This document shows positions 1-6,175 of a DNA stretch of 15,340 bases, in pieces. The stretch lies in the NCBI GenBank assembly GCA_958477465.1, contig CAUEFX010000079.1, positions 1-15,340 of the forward strand, given 5' to 3'. The DNA comes from an uncultured Bacteroides sp. (GTDB lineage: Bacteria; Bacteroidota; Bacteroidia; Bacteroidales; Bacteroidaceae). The notes under the pieces were generated by a model. It saw only the letters and a list, made by a program, of their open reading frames with translations, did no database searches and was not told the origin of the DNA. Numbering within the stretch: position 1 is the stretch's first letter; the number at the start of each line of letters is the position of its first letter. The position numbers and the translations under genes were made by a program.

Positions 1-153
1 CTGAAAGACTACCCCGGAAGCAGGGTGTGCGGACACCGTGACTTGTCTCCCGACCTGAACGGAAACGGGGAGATAGAGCCGGAAGAGTGGATCAAAGAGT
101 GCCCCTGTTTTGATGTGAAAAAGTTTATGAATAATTACAAATTAGAAATTTAA
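1..153 (+). CDS. C-terminal end of an N-acetylmuramoyl-L-alanine amidase (partial)
   Basis: Only the last 50 codons are inside the window; the frame is open from base 1 and ends at TAA 151-153. The visible residues include GHRDLSPDLNGNGEIEP followed by EEWIKECPCFDV. The GHRDLSPD...G..EWIK.CPCF pattern is typical of the C-terminal half of T7-lysozyme-like Amidase_2 proteins, very common in Bacteroides and often placed at the ends of capsule or polysaccharide loci. In that family the enzyme cleaves the bond between N-acetylmuramic acid and L-alanine in peptidoglycan; the His of GHRD and the Cys of CPCF correspond to zinc ligands. The start and any signal peptide lie outside the window. The gene converges on the polysaccharide operon and shares a terminator hairpin with it. 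Family assignment rests on the short motif block only. Confidence 0.8.
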   Translation: MKDYPGSRVCGHRDLSPDLNGNGEIEPEEWIKECPCFDVKKFMNNYKLEI

Positions 154-161
154 AGTAAAAT

Positions 162-210
162 AGACTCCTTGGAAGTGTTAAATATTTAACATTTCTGAGG
201 AGTCTTTGTT
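162..210. terminator. Bidirectional hairpin terminator between amidase and wzc-type gene
   Basis: AGACTCCT (162-169) pairs with AGGAGTCT (198-205). The interior holds a second near-palindrome around GTTAAATATTTAAC. The hairpin is followed rightward by TTTGTTT and leftward by ATTTTACTTT, so it can end both the amidase transcript and the long leftward polysaccharide transcript. It starts 8 bases after the amidase stop. Confidence 0.75.
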
Positions 211-310
211 TACGGTATAAATGTAATTATTCGTAAATTCTGAAATATTTCTATTTTTGTCTCTATGATGTCATGACTTTATCTGTAATAATTCCATCTG
301 TGACTCTCTG

Positions 311-417
311 ATTTTATCGTCGTTTCTGAATTTATCATTGTCTCTGATTTATCGTCGTCTCTGAATTTATCATTGTCTCTGATTTTATCATCGTCACTAA
401 ATTTATCACCGTTTCAT
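311..417. repeat. Alternating 17-19 bp tandem repeats downstream of the wzc-type gene
   Basis: Six degenerate units of the form ATTTATC-NNYGTCTCTGA run head to tail: 311-329, 330-346, 347-364, 365-381, 382-400 and 401-417. Units 2 and 4 are identical (ATTTATCATTGTCTCTG), while units 1, 3 and 5 carry TCGTCGT or TCATCGT, giving a higher-order period of about 35-36 bp. A related phrase, AATTCCATCTG followed by CTCTCT, flanks the array near 290 and 420. It lies in the 3' untranslated part of the leftward operon. No coding function is apparent. Confidence 0.75.
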
Positions 418-448
418 CTACAATTCCATCTGCAGCTCTCTATGGGGT

Positions 449-2836
449 TTATTCTTTTTCGCCATATCCATAGCCGTAGCCGTATCTTTTCCCGTAGCCG
501 TACTTGCCTCCGTAGCCGTAATAGTAGCTGTGCTTTTTCTTCTTCATGTCTATCCCGTTGATGACAAGAGCCATGTCGGGCAGTTTGTTTTCCTTTTTCA
601 GATCATTGATCAAATCGAAATCGCTTTTGAAAGAGTAGTCGGCACGGCACACGTACACGGTGGCATCGGCTACGCGGGACAGGATGAGCGTATCGGTCAC
701 CATGCCCACCGGAGCGGTGTCCAATATCACGTAGTCGAATTCCAGCGACAGTTGCGCGACGGCTTTCTCCAGCGACGGGCGCGACAGCAGCTCGGCAGGA
801 TTCGGAGGAACACTCCCCGAGGGCAGTATCTGCAGGTTCTTGCTTTGCGGAACGGACAGTAGCAGCGTGTGCAGGTCGATGCTGTCGTCGGCAAGGAAAG
901 AGGTGATGCCTTTCAGGTGCTTCTGGGTGAACCCGAAGTACTCCGCCAGTTTCGGCTTGCGGATGTCGAGCCCCACGATTACCACCCGCTTGCCCAGCAG
1001 GGCGAGGCTGATGCCGAGGTTGCACGAGATGAACGTCTTTCCCTCACCGCTGATGGTGGAGGTGATGAGGATGATGTTGTTGTCCTTTTTATTTAAGATG
1101 AACTGGAGGTTGGTGCGCATGCTCCGGAACACCTCGGACATCAGGTTGTTGTCGTTCTCTTTCACAACGATGGACGAGCCGTTCTTGCCCGACAGATAGT
1201 CCGTGGGAACGTCGCAGAGGATGGGGATCCGCGTCAGTTTCTCCACATCGGTGCGGCCTTCGATGCGGAAGCGGAAGAAGTTGATCAGCGTGATGACAAC
1301 CACCGGTATCAGCAGTCCGAGGACGACGGCAATCATCCGGATCAGCGAATAATTGGGGGAGATGGGACGGTCGTTGGCGGTGGCGGCGTCTATGATTTTG
1401 GCATTGTCGGCAGTGGCAGCCAGGGCGATGGAGTTCTCCTCACGCTTTTGCAGCAGCATCATGTAGAGCCCTGCCTTGATCTCCTGCTGGCGGGCGATGC
1501 CGGTGAGCGCGCGTTCCTGCGTGGGTGCCTGGTCGATGCGGCTGGAGTATTTGCTTGCCTGCCGGTCGATATCCTCTTTGGAGATCAGCAGGCCTTTGTG
1601 CACACTGTTGATGGCCGACCGGATGTTGGCGCGCATGGCTTCGAGGTCGCTGTTCTTGCGCACGATCACCGGATTGCTTTCCGATGAGGTGCGGAGCAGG
1701 CGGTTGCGCTCCAGTATCATCTCGTTGTACTTGTTGATGAGTGCGGACAGGCTGATGTCGTTGACTCCCACGTTGGCGGGGATTACGGCATCCTGATTGG
1801 CGGGGTTGGCGGTGTAGTCGCGCAGGTATTCCATCAGGTTGAGCTGGGTGCCGATGTCCATCCGTTTCTTCTCGTATTCGGAGTTCTCCTGCACGAAGGT
1901 GTTGGCATCGTTTATGCTGGTCAGTCCGGCGCTCCGTTTGAAGTTCTCCAGTTCGGCCTCCGTGCTTCCCAGTTCGCGGTTGATGATCTGGATACGTTCG
2001 TCGATGAACTCGGCCGTTTTGGTGGCCACCAGTTTCTTGTCGTTGTTGGCGTCGAGGTTGTACACCTCGATGAGCTTGTTGACGAAATCCTCTCCCCGTT
2101 GCTTGTTGGTGGTTTGTATGTTGATGTTGGCAATGGAGGTGGTGTTGGAGGTGCCGGCAATGCTCAGTGCTGCCAGATAGGCTTTGGCCATTTGCAGCGG
2201 AGGGGTGATCCGGATGTAGATGGTTTCATCGAATATCGGTTCGCCGCCGGGACGCAGCGACAGGGTCAGTCTGCCTGCCGGGGTGTCTACCAGTGTAGGC
2301 AGTTGCCCGATGTGGGCTGTGATGTCTTTGCCACCGATGTTTCCGCTGATGTTCAGCGTGCTGTCCGGTTGGAGTACGGCTTCGAAACTGAATCCGTACT
2401 TCAGCCGGTTGAGGTCGTCGGTAGCCATTTCCACTGCAATGGGGCTGTCCGTGTAGAGGTCTCGTGAGCCGATATGGCCTTTGGTGGTGTAAGTGGCGTA
2501 TATCTTCAGGGCGGTTACCGCTTGTCTGATAAGGGATTTGGAGCGGAGGATCTCCATCTCGTTTTCGATGCTTCCGCTTGATGAGAGGAAGCCCATGTCT
2601 TCGAGGGCGAGCATCTCGCTGGCGCGGCCGCCTTTCTTGTCGTCTTTTATCATGACGGTGGCGCTGACGTTGTACACCGGTGTGGCATAGCGCAGGTAGA
2701 ACCAGGCGCCTGCCCAGCAGAGGATGACGGAGAGGATGAACCACTTCCAGTAGATGAGATAGTTGAAAAGGAGGTTTCTCAGTTCGTTCTTATTATCGGT
2801 TTCTTCGAAAGTGTCTTCGGGTGTAAATTCTTTCAT
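449..2836 (-). CDS. Wzc-type polysaccharide co-polymerase with tyrosine autokinase domain
   Basis: This 795-residue inner-membrane protein has the full Wzc layout. A transmembrane helix (about 31-50) follows a short cytoplasmic N-terminus. A periplasmic Wzz/GNVR-like region with predicted coiled coil spans about 55-495. A second helix lies at about 499-521, followed by a BY-kinase domain. Kinase motifs are visible: Walker A STISGEGKTF (593-602), Walker A' VVIVGLDIRKPKL (618-630) and Walker B YVILDTAPVG (702-711). The tail (771-791) holds ten tyrosines, mostly as GYG repeats, the usual autophosphorylation cluster. In the family, cycles of phosphorylation control polymer length and export through the partner Wza protein, which is encoded immediately upstream. 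It is the last gene of the three-gene operon, 175 bases after the wza-type gene. Its coding sequence looks more GC-rich than the right half of the window. Assignment to the family is secure; the exact polymer is unknown. Confidence 0.95.
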   Translation of the reverse strand: MKEFTPEDTFEETDNKNELRNLLFNYLIYWKWFILSVILCWAGAWFYLRYATPVYNVSATVMIKDDKKGGRASEMLALEDMGFLSSSGSIENEMEILRSKSLIRQAVTALKIYATYTTKGHIGSRDLYTDSPIAVEMATDDLNRLKYGFSFEAVLQPDSTLNISGNIGGKDITAHIGQLPTLVDTPAGRLTLSLRPGGEPIFDETIYIRITPPLQMAKAYLAALSIAGTSNTTSIANINIQTTNKQRGEDFVNKLIEVYNLDANNDKKLVATKTAEFIDERIQIINRELGSTEAELENFKRSAGLTSINDANTFVQENSEYEKKRMDIGTQLNLMEYLRDYTANPANQDAVIPANVGVNDISLSALINKYNEMILERNRLLRTSSESNPVIVRKNSDLEAMRANIRSAINSVHKGLLISKEDIDRQASKYSSRIDQAPTQERALTGIARQQEIKAGLYMMLLQKREENSIALAATADNAKIIDAATANDRPISPNYSLIRMIAVVLGLLIPVVVITLINFFRFRIEGRTDVEKLTRIPILCDVPTDYLSGKNGSSIVVKENDNNLMSEVFRSMRTNLQFILNKKDNNIILITSTISGEGKTFISCNLGISLALLGKRVVIVGLDIRKPKLAEYFGFTQKHLKGITSFLADDSIDLHTLLLSVPQSKNLQILPSGSVPPNPAELLSRPSLEKAVAQLSLEFDYVILDTAPVGMVTDTLILSRVADATVYVCRADYSFKSDFDLINDLKKENKLPDMALVINGIDMKKKKHSYYYGYGGKYGYGKRYGYGYGYGEKE

Positions 2837-2873
2837 GAATGACGGATTGTGATTGATGGTTTATAAATAATAA

Positions 2874-2971
2874 TGTATCACGGATGTTATATCACGGATG
2901 CTGTATCATAGATGCTATATCATGGATGCTGTATCACGAATGCTATATCACGGATGTTATATCATGGATGT
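2874..2971. repeat. Seven tandem copies of a 14-bp unit between wza- and wzc-type genes
   Basis: Seven head-to-tail 14-bp units of consensus TATATCACGGATGC fill 2874-2971, with small substitutions (TG or TA at the start, C/T at position 8, G/A at position 9 or 10, T/C at the end) and no length change. The array occupies most of the 175-bp gap between the export lipoprotein gene and the kinase gene, inside the transcribed operon. Because 14 is not a multiple of three and no conserved frame runs through it, coding is unlikely. Confidence 0.9.
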
Positions 2972-3011
2972 TGCGTTATCGTGCGGGATACGTTGCAAGC
3001 GCTGCACGGCC

Positions 3012-3800
3012 TTACTTGAACAGGGCGACAGCCAGTGTCGTCAATGACGTCAGTACCGAAAGTATGCTTATCCAGGGGGTGATGGTAGTCATCTCGGAGC
3101 TTCTTATTTTCGATTTCCCCGGTTCCACATACAGGATGTCGTTCTGTTGCAGGTAGTAATAGGGAGAGGAGACGATGCCCGGATCTTGGAGGTTGAGCAG
3201 GATGATTTCTTTTCTTCCCTGTTCGTCTTCGCGGAGCAGCTTCACGTTGTCCCGTTTGCCGAAAATGGTCATGTCGCCTGCCATGGCAAGGGCTTCGAAG
3301 ACGTTTACTTTTTCATTGGCCACGGTGAACGTGTTCGGTTTGCCTACTTCGCCCAGTACGGAGAATTTATAGTTGACCATGCGTACGTTTACGATGGGTT
3401 CTTCCTTCAGGTAGGCTTTCAGGCGTTCGCAGATCATGGCTTCTGCCGCTCCTTTGGTGAGCCCTCCGAGGTGGAGTTTGCCTAAGATGGGGAAGTCGAT
3501 GTCGCCGTTGTTGTCTACCAGATAGGTCTGCTGCGGTGTGCTGCCTGTATTGCCCGTTGCAGCTGGTGATTGCAGGCTTCCGTTCAGATTGAACGGGGCG
3601 GCAAGTTCGGGCTCGGAGCAGTGCACGGTGATGGTGAGCAGGTCTTTGGGCAGGATATGGGCATCATACAGAAAGGGGGGCTGCTCTGTGTATTTCAGAT
3701 ATTCGCCATCCTGCATGTATGCGATGTTCTTGTGGCTGCTGCATGAACCGAGCAGCAGAAGGGTGGCGGTAATGAGAAACAATGACTTAATTAACTTCAT
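3012..3800 (-). CDS. Wza-type outer-membrane polysaccharide export lipoprotein
   Basis: The 262-residue protein starts with a lipoprotein signal peptide: basic N-terminus MKLIK, hydrophobic stretch, and lipobox LGSC with the lipidated cysteine at residue 20, which supports the chosen ATG. The mature part begins with the Poly_export type sequence (about 40-130, including DAHILPKDLLTITV). An SLBB-like region follows (about 140-225, including VLGEVGKPNTFTV and a later ILYVEPGK). It ends in a hydrophobic segment (about 240-261), matching the C-terminal helix that lines the Wza pore or, in shorter Bacteroides homologs, anchors the protein. In the family these proteins form the outer-membrane channel for capsular or extracellular polysaccharide and dock onto Wzc, encoded next. 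It is shorter than E. coli Wza (379 residues), as is common in Bacteroidetes. Confidence 0.93.
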   Translation of the reverse strand: MKLIKSLFLITATLLLLGSCSSHKNIAYMQDGEYLKYTEQPPFLYDAHILPKDLLTITVHCSEPELAAPFNLNGSLQSPAATGNTGSTPQQTYLVDNNGDIDFPILGKLHLGGLTKGAAEAMICERLKAYLKEEPIVNVRMVNYKFSVLGEVGKPNTFTVANEKVNVFEALAMAGDMTIFGKRDNVKLLREDEQGRKEIILLNLQDPGIVSSPYYYLQQNDILYVEPGKSKIRSSEMTTITPWISILSVLTSLTTLAVALFK

Positions 3801-3830
3801 AATCGGGTGTTGTTTTTATTCTTTATTATG

Positions 3831-3962
3831 TGAAACTTCCGGTTTTATTTTTAGCTTGCTTGAAAGCTTTGATTTCTTGTTTTACTTGAAACTTCCGGTT
3901 TTATTTTCAGCTTGCTTGAAAACTTTAGATTCTTCAGTTTAAGTGAAACTTCTGATTTTCAG
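3831..3962. repeat. 56-bp tandem repeat running into the 3' end of the transferase gene
   Basis: Copy 1 (3831-3886) and copy 2 (3887-3943) share their first 40 bases with two differences, starting TGAAACTTCCGGTTTTATTT and then diverging. A third, partial copy starts at 3944 (TGAAACTTCTGATTTTCAG) and is the coding end of the leftward transferase gene, whose stop is at 3939-3941. The repeats fill nearly all of the 138-bp gap between the transferase and wza-type genes. Confidence 0.8.
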
Positions 3963-5819
3963 CCGTATGATATCCGACAGGAATTTCGGTGTGGAGATGA
4001 AGTTCCGTTTCCACATCCTGCGGGGCTCTTTGATGAGCCGTCCCAGCCATTCCAGTCCCATGCTGATCATCCATTTGGGAGGGCGTGGTGTGGTGCCTCC
4101 GTAGAACCCGAACACGGCTCCGATGCCGGAGATGAGGCGGGCTTGAAGCTGCTTCCGGTTGGCGGCAATCCACTTTTCCTGTTTCGGGGCTGTCATGCCG
4201 ACAAACAGGACATCGGGCTTGAAGGCATTTACGGCCGTTATCATGGCGGTGGTTTCCTCTTGAGAGAACCGGTCGCGGTAGGGAGGACTGTAGGTGCCGA
4301 CCCGTATTTGCGGATGTTCTGTATGGATGCGTTCGGTGATCAGCGCCAGTGTGCGTTGGGAGGCTCCGAGATAAAAGACGGAACCGGACACTTTATCGAG
4401 TTGCTGGAGCACGGAGCGGTGCAGGTCGGCTCCGGCAATCTTACGGATGTGTATCCCGAAGAGCCAGCGGATGGCAAGCACGATGCCTGTTCCGTCGGGG
4501 ATGAGCGCATCGCTTTGTAGGAGGGCCTGCTTGAATTCCGTATCCCGATGGGAGGTGACCCAGGAATGCGGGTTGATGGTATTCACCACCACTTGCCGTT
4601 CGGGGATGGAGTCGAAACGGTAGTTGGTGGTGACGGAGAAGTTGCCCAAAGGGATGGATGGGGACTGTTCCGATACTTTATCTGATTCGAAGGGGAGTGT
4701 CGTCATTCTTTTCTTCCGCCCGTTGAGGACGGTGTTGAAAAGGACTCCCGCTACGAGGTCGATTGCTAACAGGAGGTTGATATTGATGTCGAACAGGCTG
4801 TACAGGAGGATGTTGAGTGCGGTGATGCACAGCGTTACTGTCATCAGAATCAAGGTGATCCTGACGTGGCTGCAGCCCAGATCGAGTAGTTTGTGGTGGA
4901 TATGGTTGCGGTCGGGCTGGAAAATCGGTTTCCCTTGGCTGGCGCGTACGCACATCACTCTGGCGGTGTCGAACAGCGGCACAAACAGTACAGACCAGGC
5001 AATGATGATGGGTGGGATGTCCCTTGCGCTATTGCCGGCGGCGGGGTTTTGCATGCTGTAGTATATGGCAAGGAAGCTGAGCATGTAGCCCAGTGTCAGG
5101 GAGCCGGTGTCGCCCATAAACAGTTTCCGCTTGGCTACGGTGTTGTAGTACAGGAAAGGGACGAGGCAGCCTGCGATGGCGAAGGCGAGGATGGAGGTGG
5201 TCCGGTTTCCGGCAAGGAGGAGGCTGCCGCCCAGAATGGCGGATGCGGTGATAGAGAGTGTGGCAGCCAGCCCGTCTACTCCGTCGATGAGGTTGAGGGA
5301 GTTGATGATATAGACGGTCAGCAGTGCCGTGAAGGGGATTCCGATATAGGCCGGCAGTTCGTATATGCCCAGCAGGCCGTAGAGGTTGTTGATGTAGGTG
5401 CCGGAGGATATCAGCAAGAGAGCGGACAGGATCTGGATGACGAATTTGTGAGAGTAACGGACACCGATGAGATCGTCTTTAATGCCCAGCAATACCAGGG
5501 GGAGCGCTCCGCATATCATAAAGGAAAGGCGGATGATGGACTGCGCGGAATAACTGACGAAAAACTCAGTGGTATACATGGCTTGCAATCCGGATACCGG
5601 TAGGAAACTGAGCAGGATGACAGGGAAAAAAGTTATGCCGGCAAGCCTTGGAATCGGCTTGCTATGGGACTTCCGCTTGTCGGGCATATCGTATAGACGC
5701 TTTCTTCTTGATATCAGAAGAATACGGGGCAGCATGATGATTTCAACAAAAAGAGCAATAAAAAAAGACGCTGCGCAACAGGTAATCACACCAAATGTAG
5801 AGTTTATTAGGCTATTCAT
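3939..5819 (-). CDS. Fused WecA/MraY-like initiating sugar-phosphate transferase and WecG/TagA/CpsF (GT26) glycosyltransferase
   Basis: This 626-residue protein joins two enzymes. Residues 1 to about 365 are a multi-pass polyprenyl-phosphate sugar-1-phosphate transferase of the WecA/TagO family: DD at 115-116 in GIKDD, NLIDGVDGLA (176-185), FMGDTGS (234-240) and HIHH (306-309). Residues about 390-620 are a GT26 domain: NTINPHSWV (413-421), IPDGTGI (440-446), GADL (463-466), GMTAPKQEKW (541-550) and a long C-terminal block from GAVFGFYGG to the basic end. By family knowledge, the first half loads a sugar phosphate onto undecaprenyl phosphate and the second adds the next sugar, so one polypeptide may make the lipid-linked disaccharide. 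The sugars cannot be told from sequence. It is the first gene of the operon; its ATG lies 18 bases from the left inverted repeat of the switch, so its transcript must start inside the invertible segment or read through it. Confidence 0.92.
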   Translation of the reverse strand: MNSLINSTFGVITCCAASFFIALFVEIIMLPRILLISRRKRLYDMPDKRKSHSKPIPRLAGITFFPVILLSFLPVSGLQAMYTTEFFVSYSAQSIIRLSFMICGALPLVLLGIKDDLIGVRYSHKFVIQILSALLLISSGTYINNLYGLLGIYELPAYIGIPFTALLTVYIINSLNLIDGVDGLAATLSITASAILGGSLLLAGNRTTSILAFAIAGCLVPFLYYNTVAKRKLFMGDTGSLTLGYMLSFLAIYYSMQNPAAGNSARDIPPIIIAWSVLFVPLFDTARVMCVRASQGKPIFQPDRNHIHHKLLDLGCSHVRITLILMTVTLCITALNILLYSLFDININLLLAIDLVAGVLFNTVLNGRKKRMTTLPFESDKVSEQSPSIPLGNFSVTTNYRFDSIPERQVVVNTINPHSWVTSHRDTEFKQALLQSDALIPDGTGIVLAIRWLFGIHIRKIAGADLHRSVLQQLDKVSGSVFYLGASQRTLALITERIHTEHPQIRVGTYSPPYRDRFSQEETTAMITAVNAFKPDVLFVGMTAPKQEKWIAANRKQLQARLISGIGAVFGFYGGTTPRPPKWMISMGLEWLGRLIKEPRRMWKRNFISTPKFLSDIIRLKIRSFT

Positions 5820-5837
5820 TGTTTGTTTTAATATTGT

Positions 5838-5869
5838 TCCATTACTTATTAGGTAAGGGAACGAACAAC
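5838..5869. repeat. Left inverted repeat of the promoter switch
   Basis: A 32-bp arm, exactly reverse-complementary to 6144-6175. Inside it, CCATTAC (5839-5845), a 7-bp spacer TTATTAG (5846-5852) and GTAAGGG (5853-5859) form an imperfect palindrome with six of seven arm positions matching. This is the usual layout of a tyrosine recombinase crossover core. Confidence 0.93.
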
Positions 5870-5956
5870 TCTGAAAAAAGATAGAAAAGGTGTCGGTTAT
5901 GTTAATGTAGCCTAAAAAGAGCGCCTGTTTTGATATGTGTTTTGTCCATTTTGTAG

Positions 5957-6002
5957 AATTCTGTTTGATATAAGAATGTAATTATATCAAACAGAATTTT
6001 TT
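5957..6002 (+). terminator. Hairpin with one-sided T tract inside the invertible segment
   Basis: AATTCTGTTTGATATA (5957-5972) and TATATCAAACAGAATT (5983-5998) form a perfect 16-bp stem with a 10-base loop. Six T follow on the plus strand (5997-6002), while the other side has no T run for leftward transcription. It therefore resembles an intrinsic terminator for plus-strand transcription only, although the stem is AT-rich. It lies behind the promoter in either orientation and would insulate it. Confidence 0.6.
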
Positions 6003-6093
6003 GTATCAAATCTTCATATTCAGAGCATTGTTTTCTTAAAAGCGTGTGTCTGAGGTATTAAATTGTAATCTAATAAAAAAAATATCACTCAAA

Positions 6094-6127
6094 TTTGTTT
6101 CTTATTGAAAATTTATATCTAATTTTG
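6094..6127 (+). promoter_or_regulatory. Bacteroides-type promoter inside the switch, facing away from the polysaccharide operon
   Basis: TTTG (6094-6097) and TAATTTTG (6120-6127) match the known Bacteroides -33 and -7 elements, with 22 bases between them, slightly above the usual 19-21. Transcription would begin near 6134, cross the right repeat and run antisense into the recombinase gene. After inversion the same promoter drives the transferase-wza-wzc operon. Confidence 0.75.
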
Positions 6128-6143
6128 TGGCGATAATTGAATT

Positions 6144-6175
6144 GTTGTTCGTTCCCTTACCTAATAAGTAATGGA
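6144..6175. repeat. Right inverted repeat of the promoter switch, overlapping the recombinase stop codon
   Basis: This 32-bp arm is the exact reverse complement of 5838-5869. The core lies at CCCTTAC (6154-6160), spacer CTAATAA (6161-6167) and GTAATGG (6168-6174). The spacer contains the TAG stop codon (6161-6163, read on the minus strand) of the tyrosine recombinase, and the arm encodes its last residues (SITY). Inversion leaves both stop codon and tail unchanged because the repeats are identical. Confidence 0.93.

Larger units (their letters stand above)
5838..6175. promoter_or_regulatory. Invertible promoter segment (phase switch) controlling the polysaccharide operon
   Basis: A 338-bp segment is bounded by perfect 32-bp inverted repeats (5838-5869 and 6144-6175) with 274 bp between them. 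It encodes no protein. It holds one consensus Bacteroides promoter (TTTG at 6094-6097, TAATTTTG at 6120-6127), pointing right in this orientation, and a hairpin with a T tract (5957-6002). No leftward CAAAnnTA match is present inside it, so the polysaccharide operon has no visible promoter in this state. Reflection about the repeats (x to 12013 minus x) would move the -7 element to 5886-5893 facing left, giving a leader of roughly 60 bases to the ATG at 5819. A tyrosine recombinase gene abuts the right repeat. This matches phase-variable promoters known for Bacteroides surface polysaccharides. Confidence 0.88.

Noticed and set aside
2884..3156. Plus-strand open frame of 90 codons through the 14-bp array
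   Set aside because: Its first part is only the translated repeat (recurring YHGCCI-like segments) and the rest overlaps the wza-type gene.
3912..5603. Long plus-strand open frames (3912-4520, 4893-5603) opposite the transferase gene
   Set aside because: The minus-strand protein carries complete motif sets for two enzyme families; the plus-strand products look like shadow translations.
5838..6175. A MITE or insertion sequence remnant instead of a switch
   Set aside because: There is no target-site duplication at the outer ends (left flank ends ATATTGT, right flank begins CTCCTTT), no transposase remnant, and the segment has a promoter, a tyrosine-type core and an adjoining recombinase gene.
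5838..6175. The Mpi-like serine recombinase as the main enzyme for this switch
   Set aside because: The repeats contain a 7-bp spacer between inverted arms, as in tyrosine recombinase sites, and abut the tyrosine recombinase gene; the serine enzyme cannot be fully excluded.
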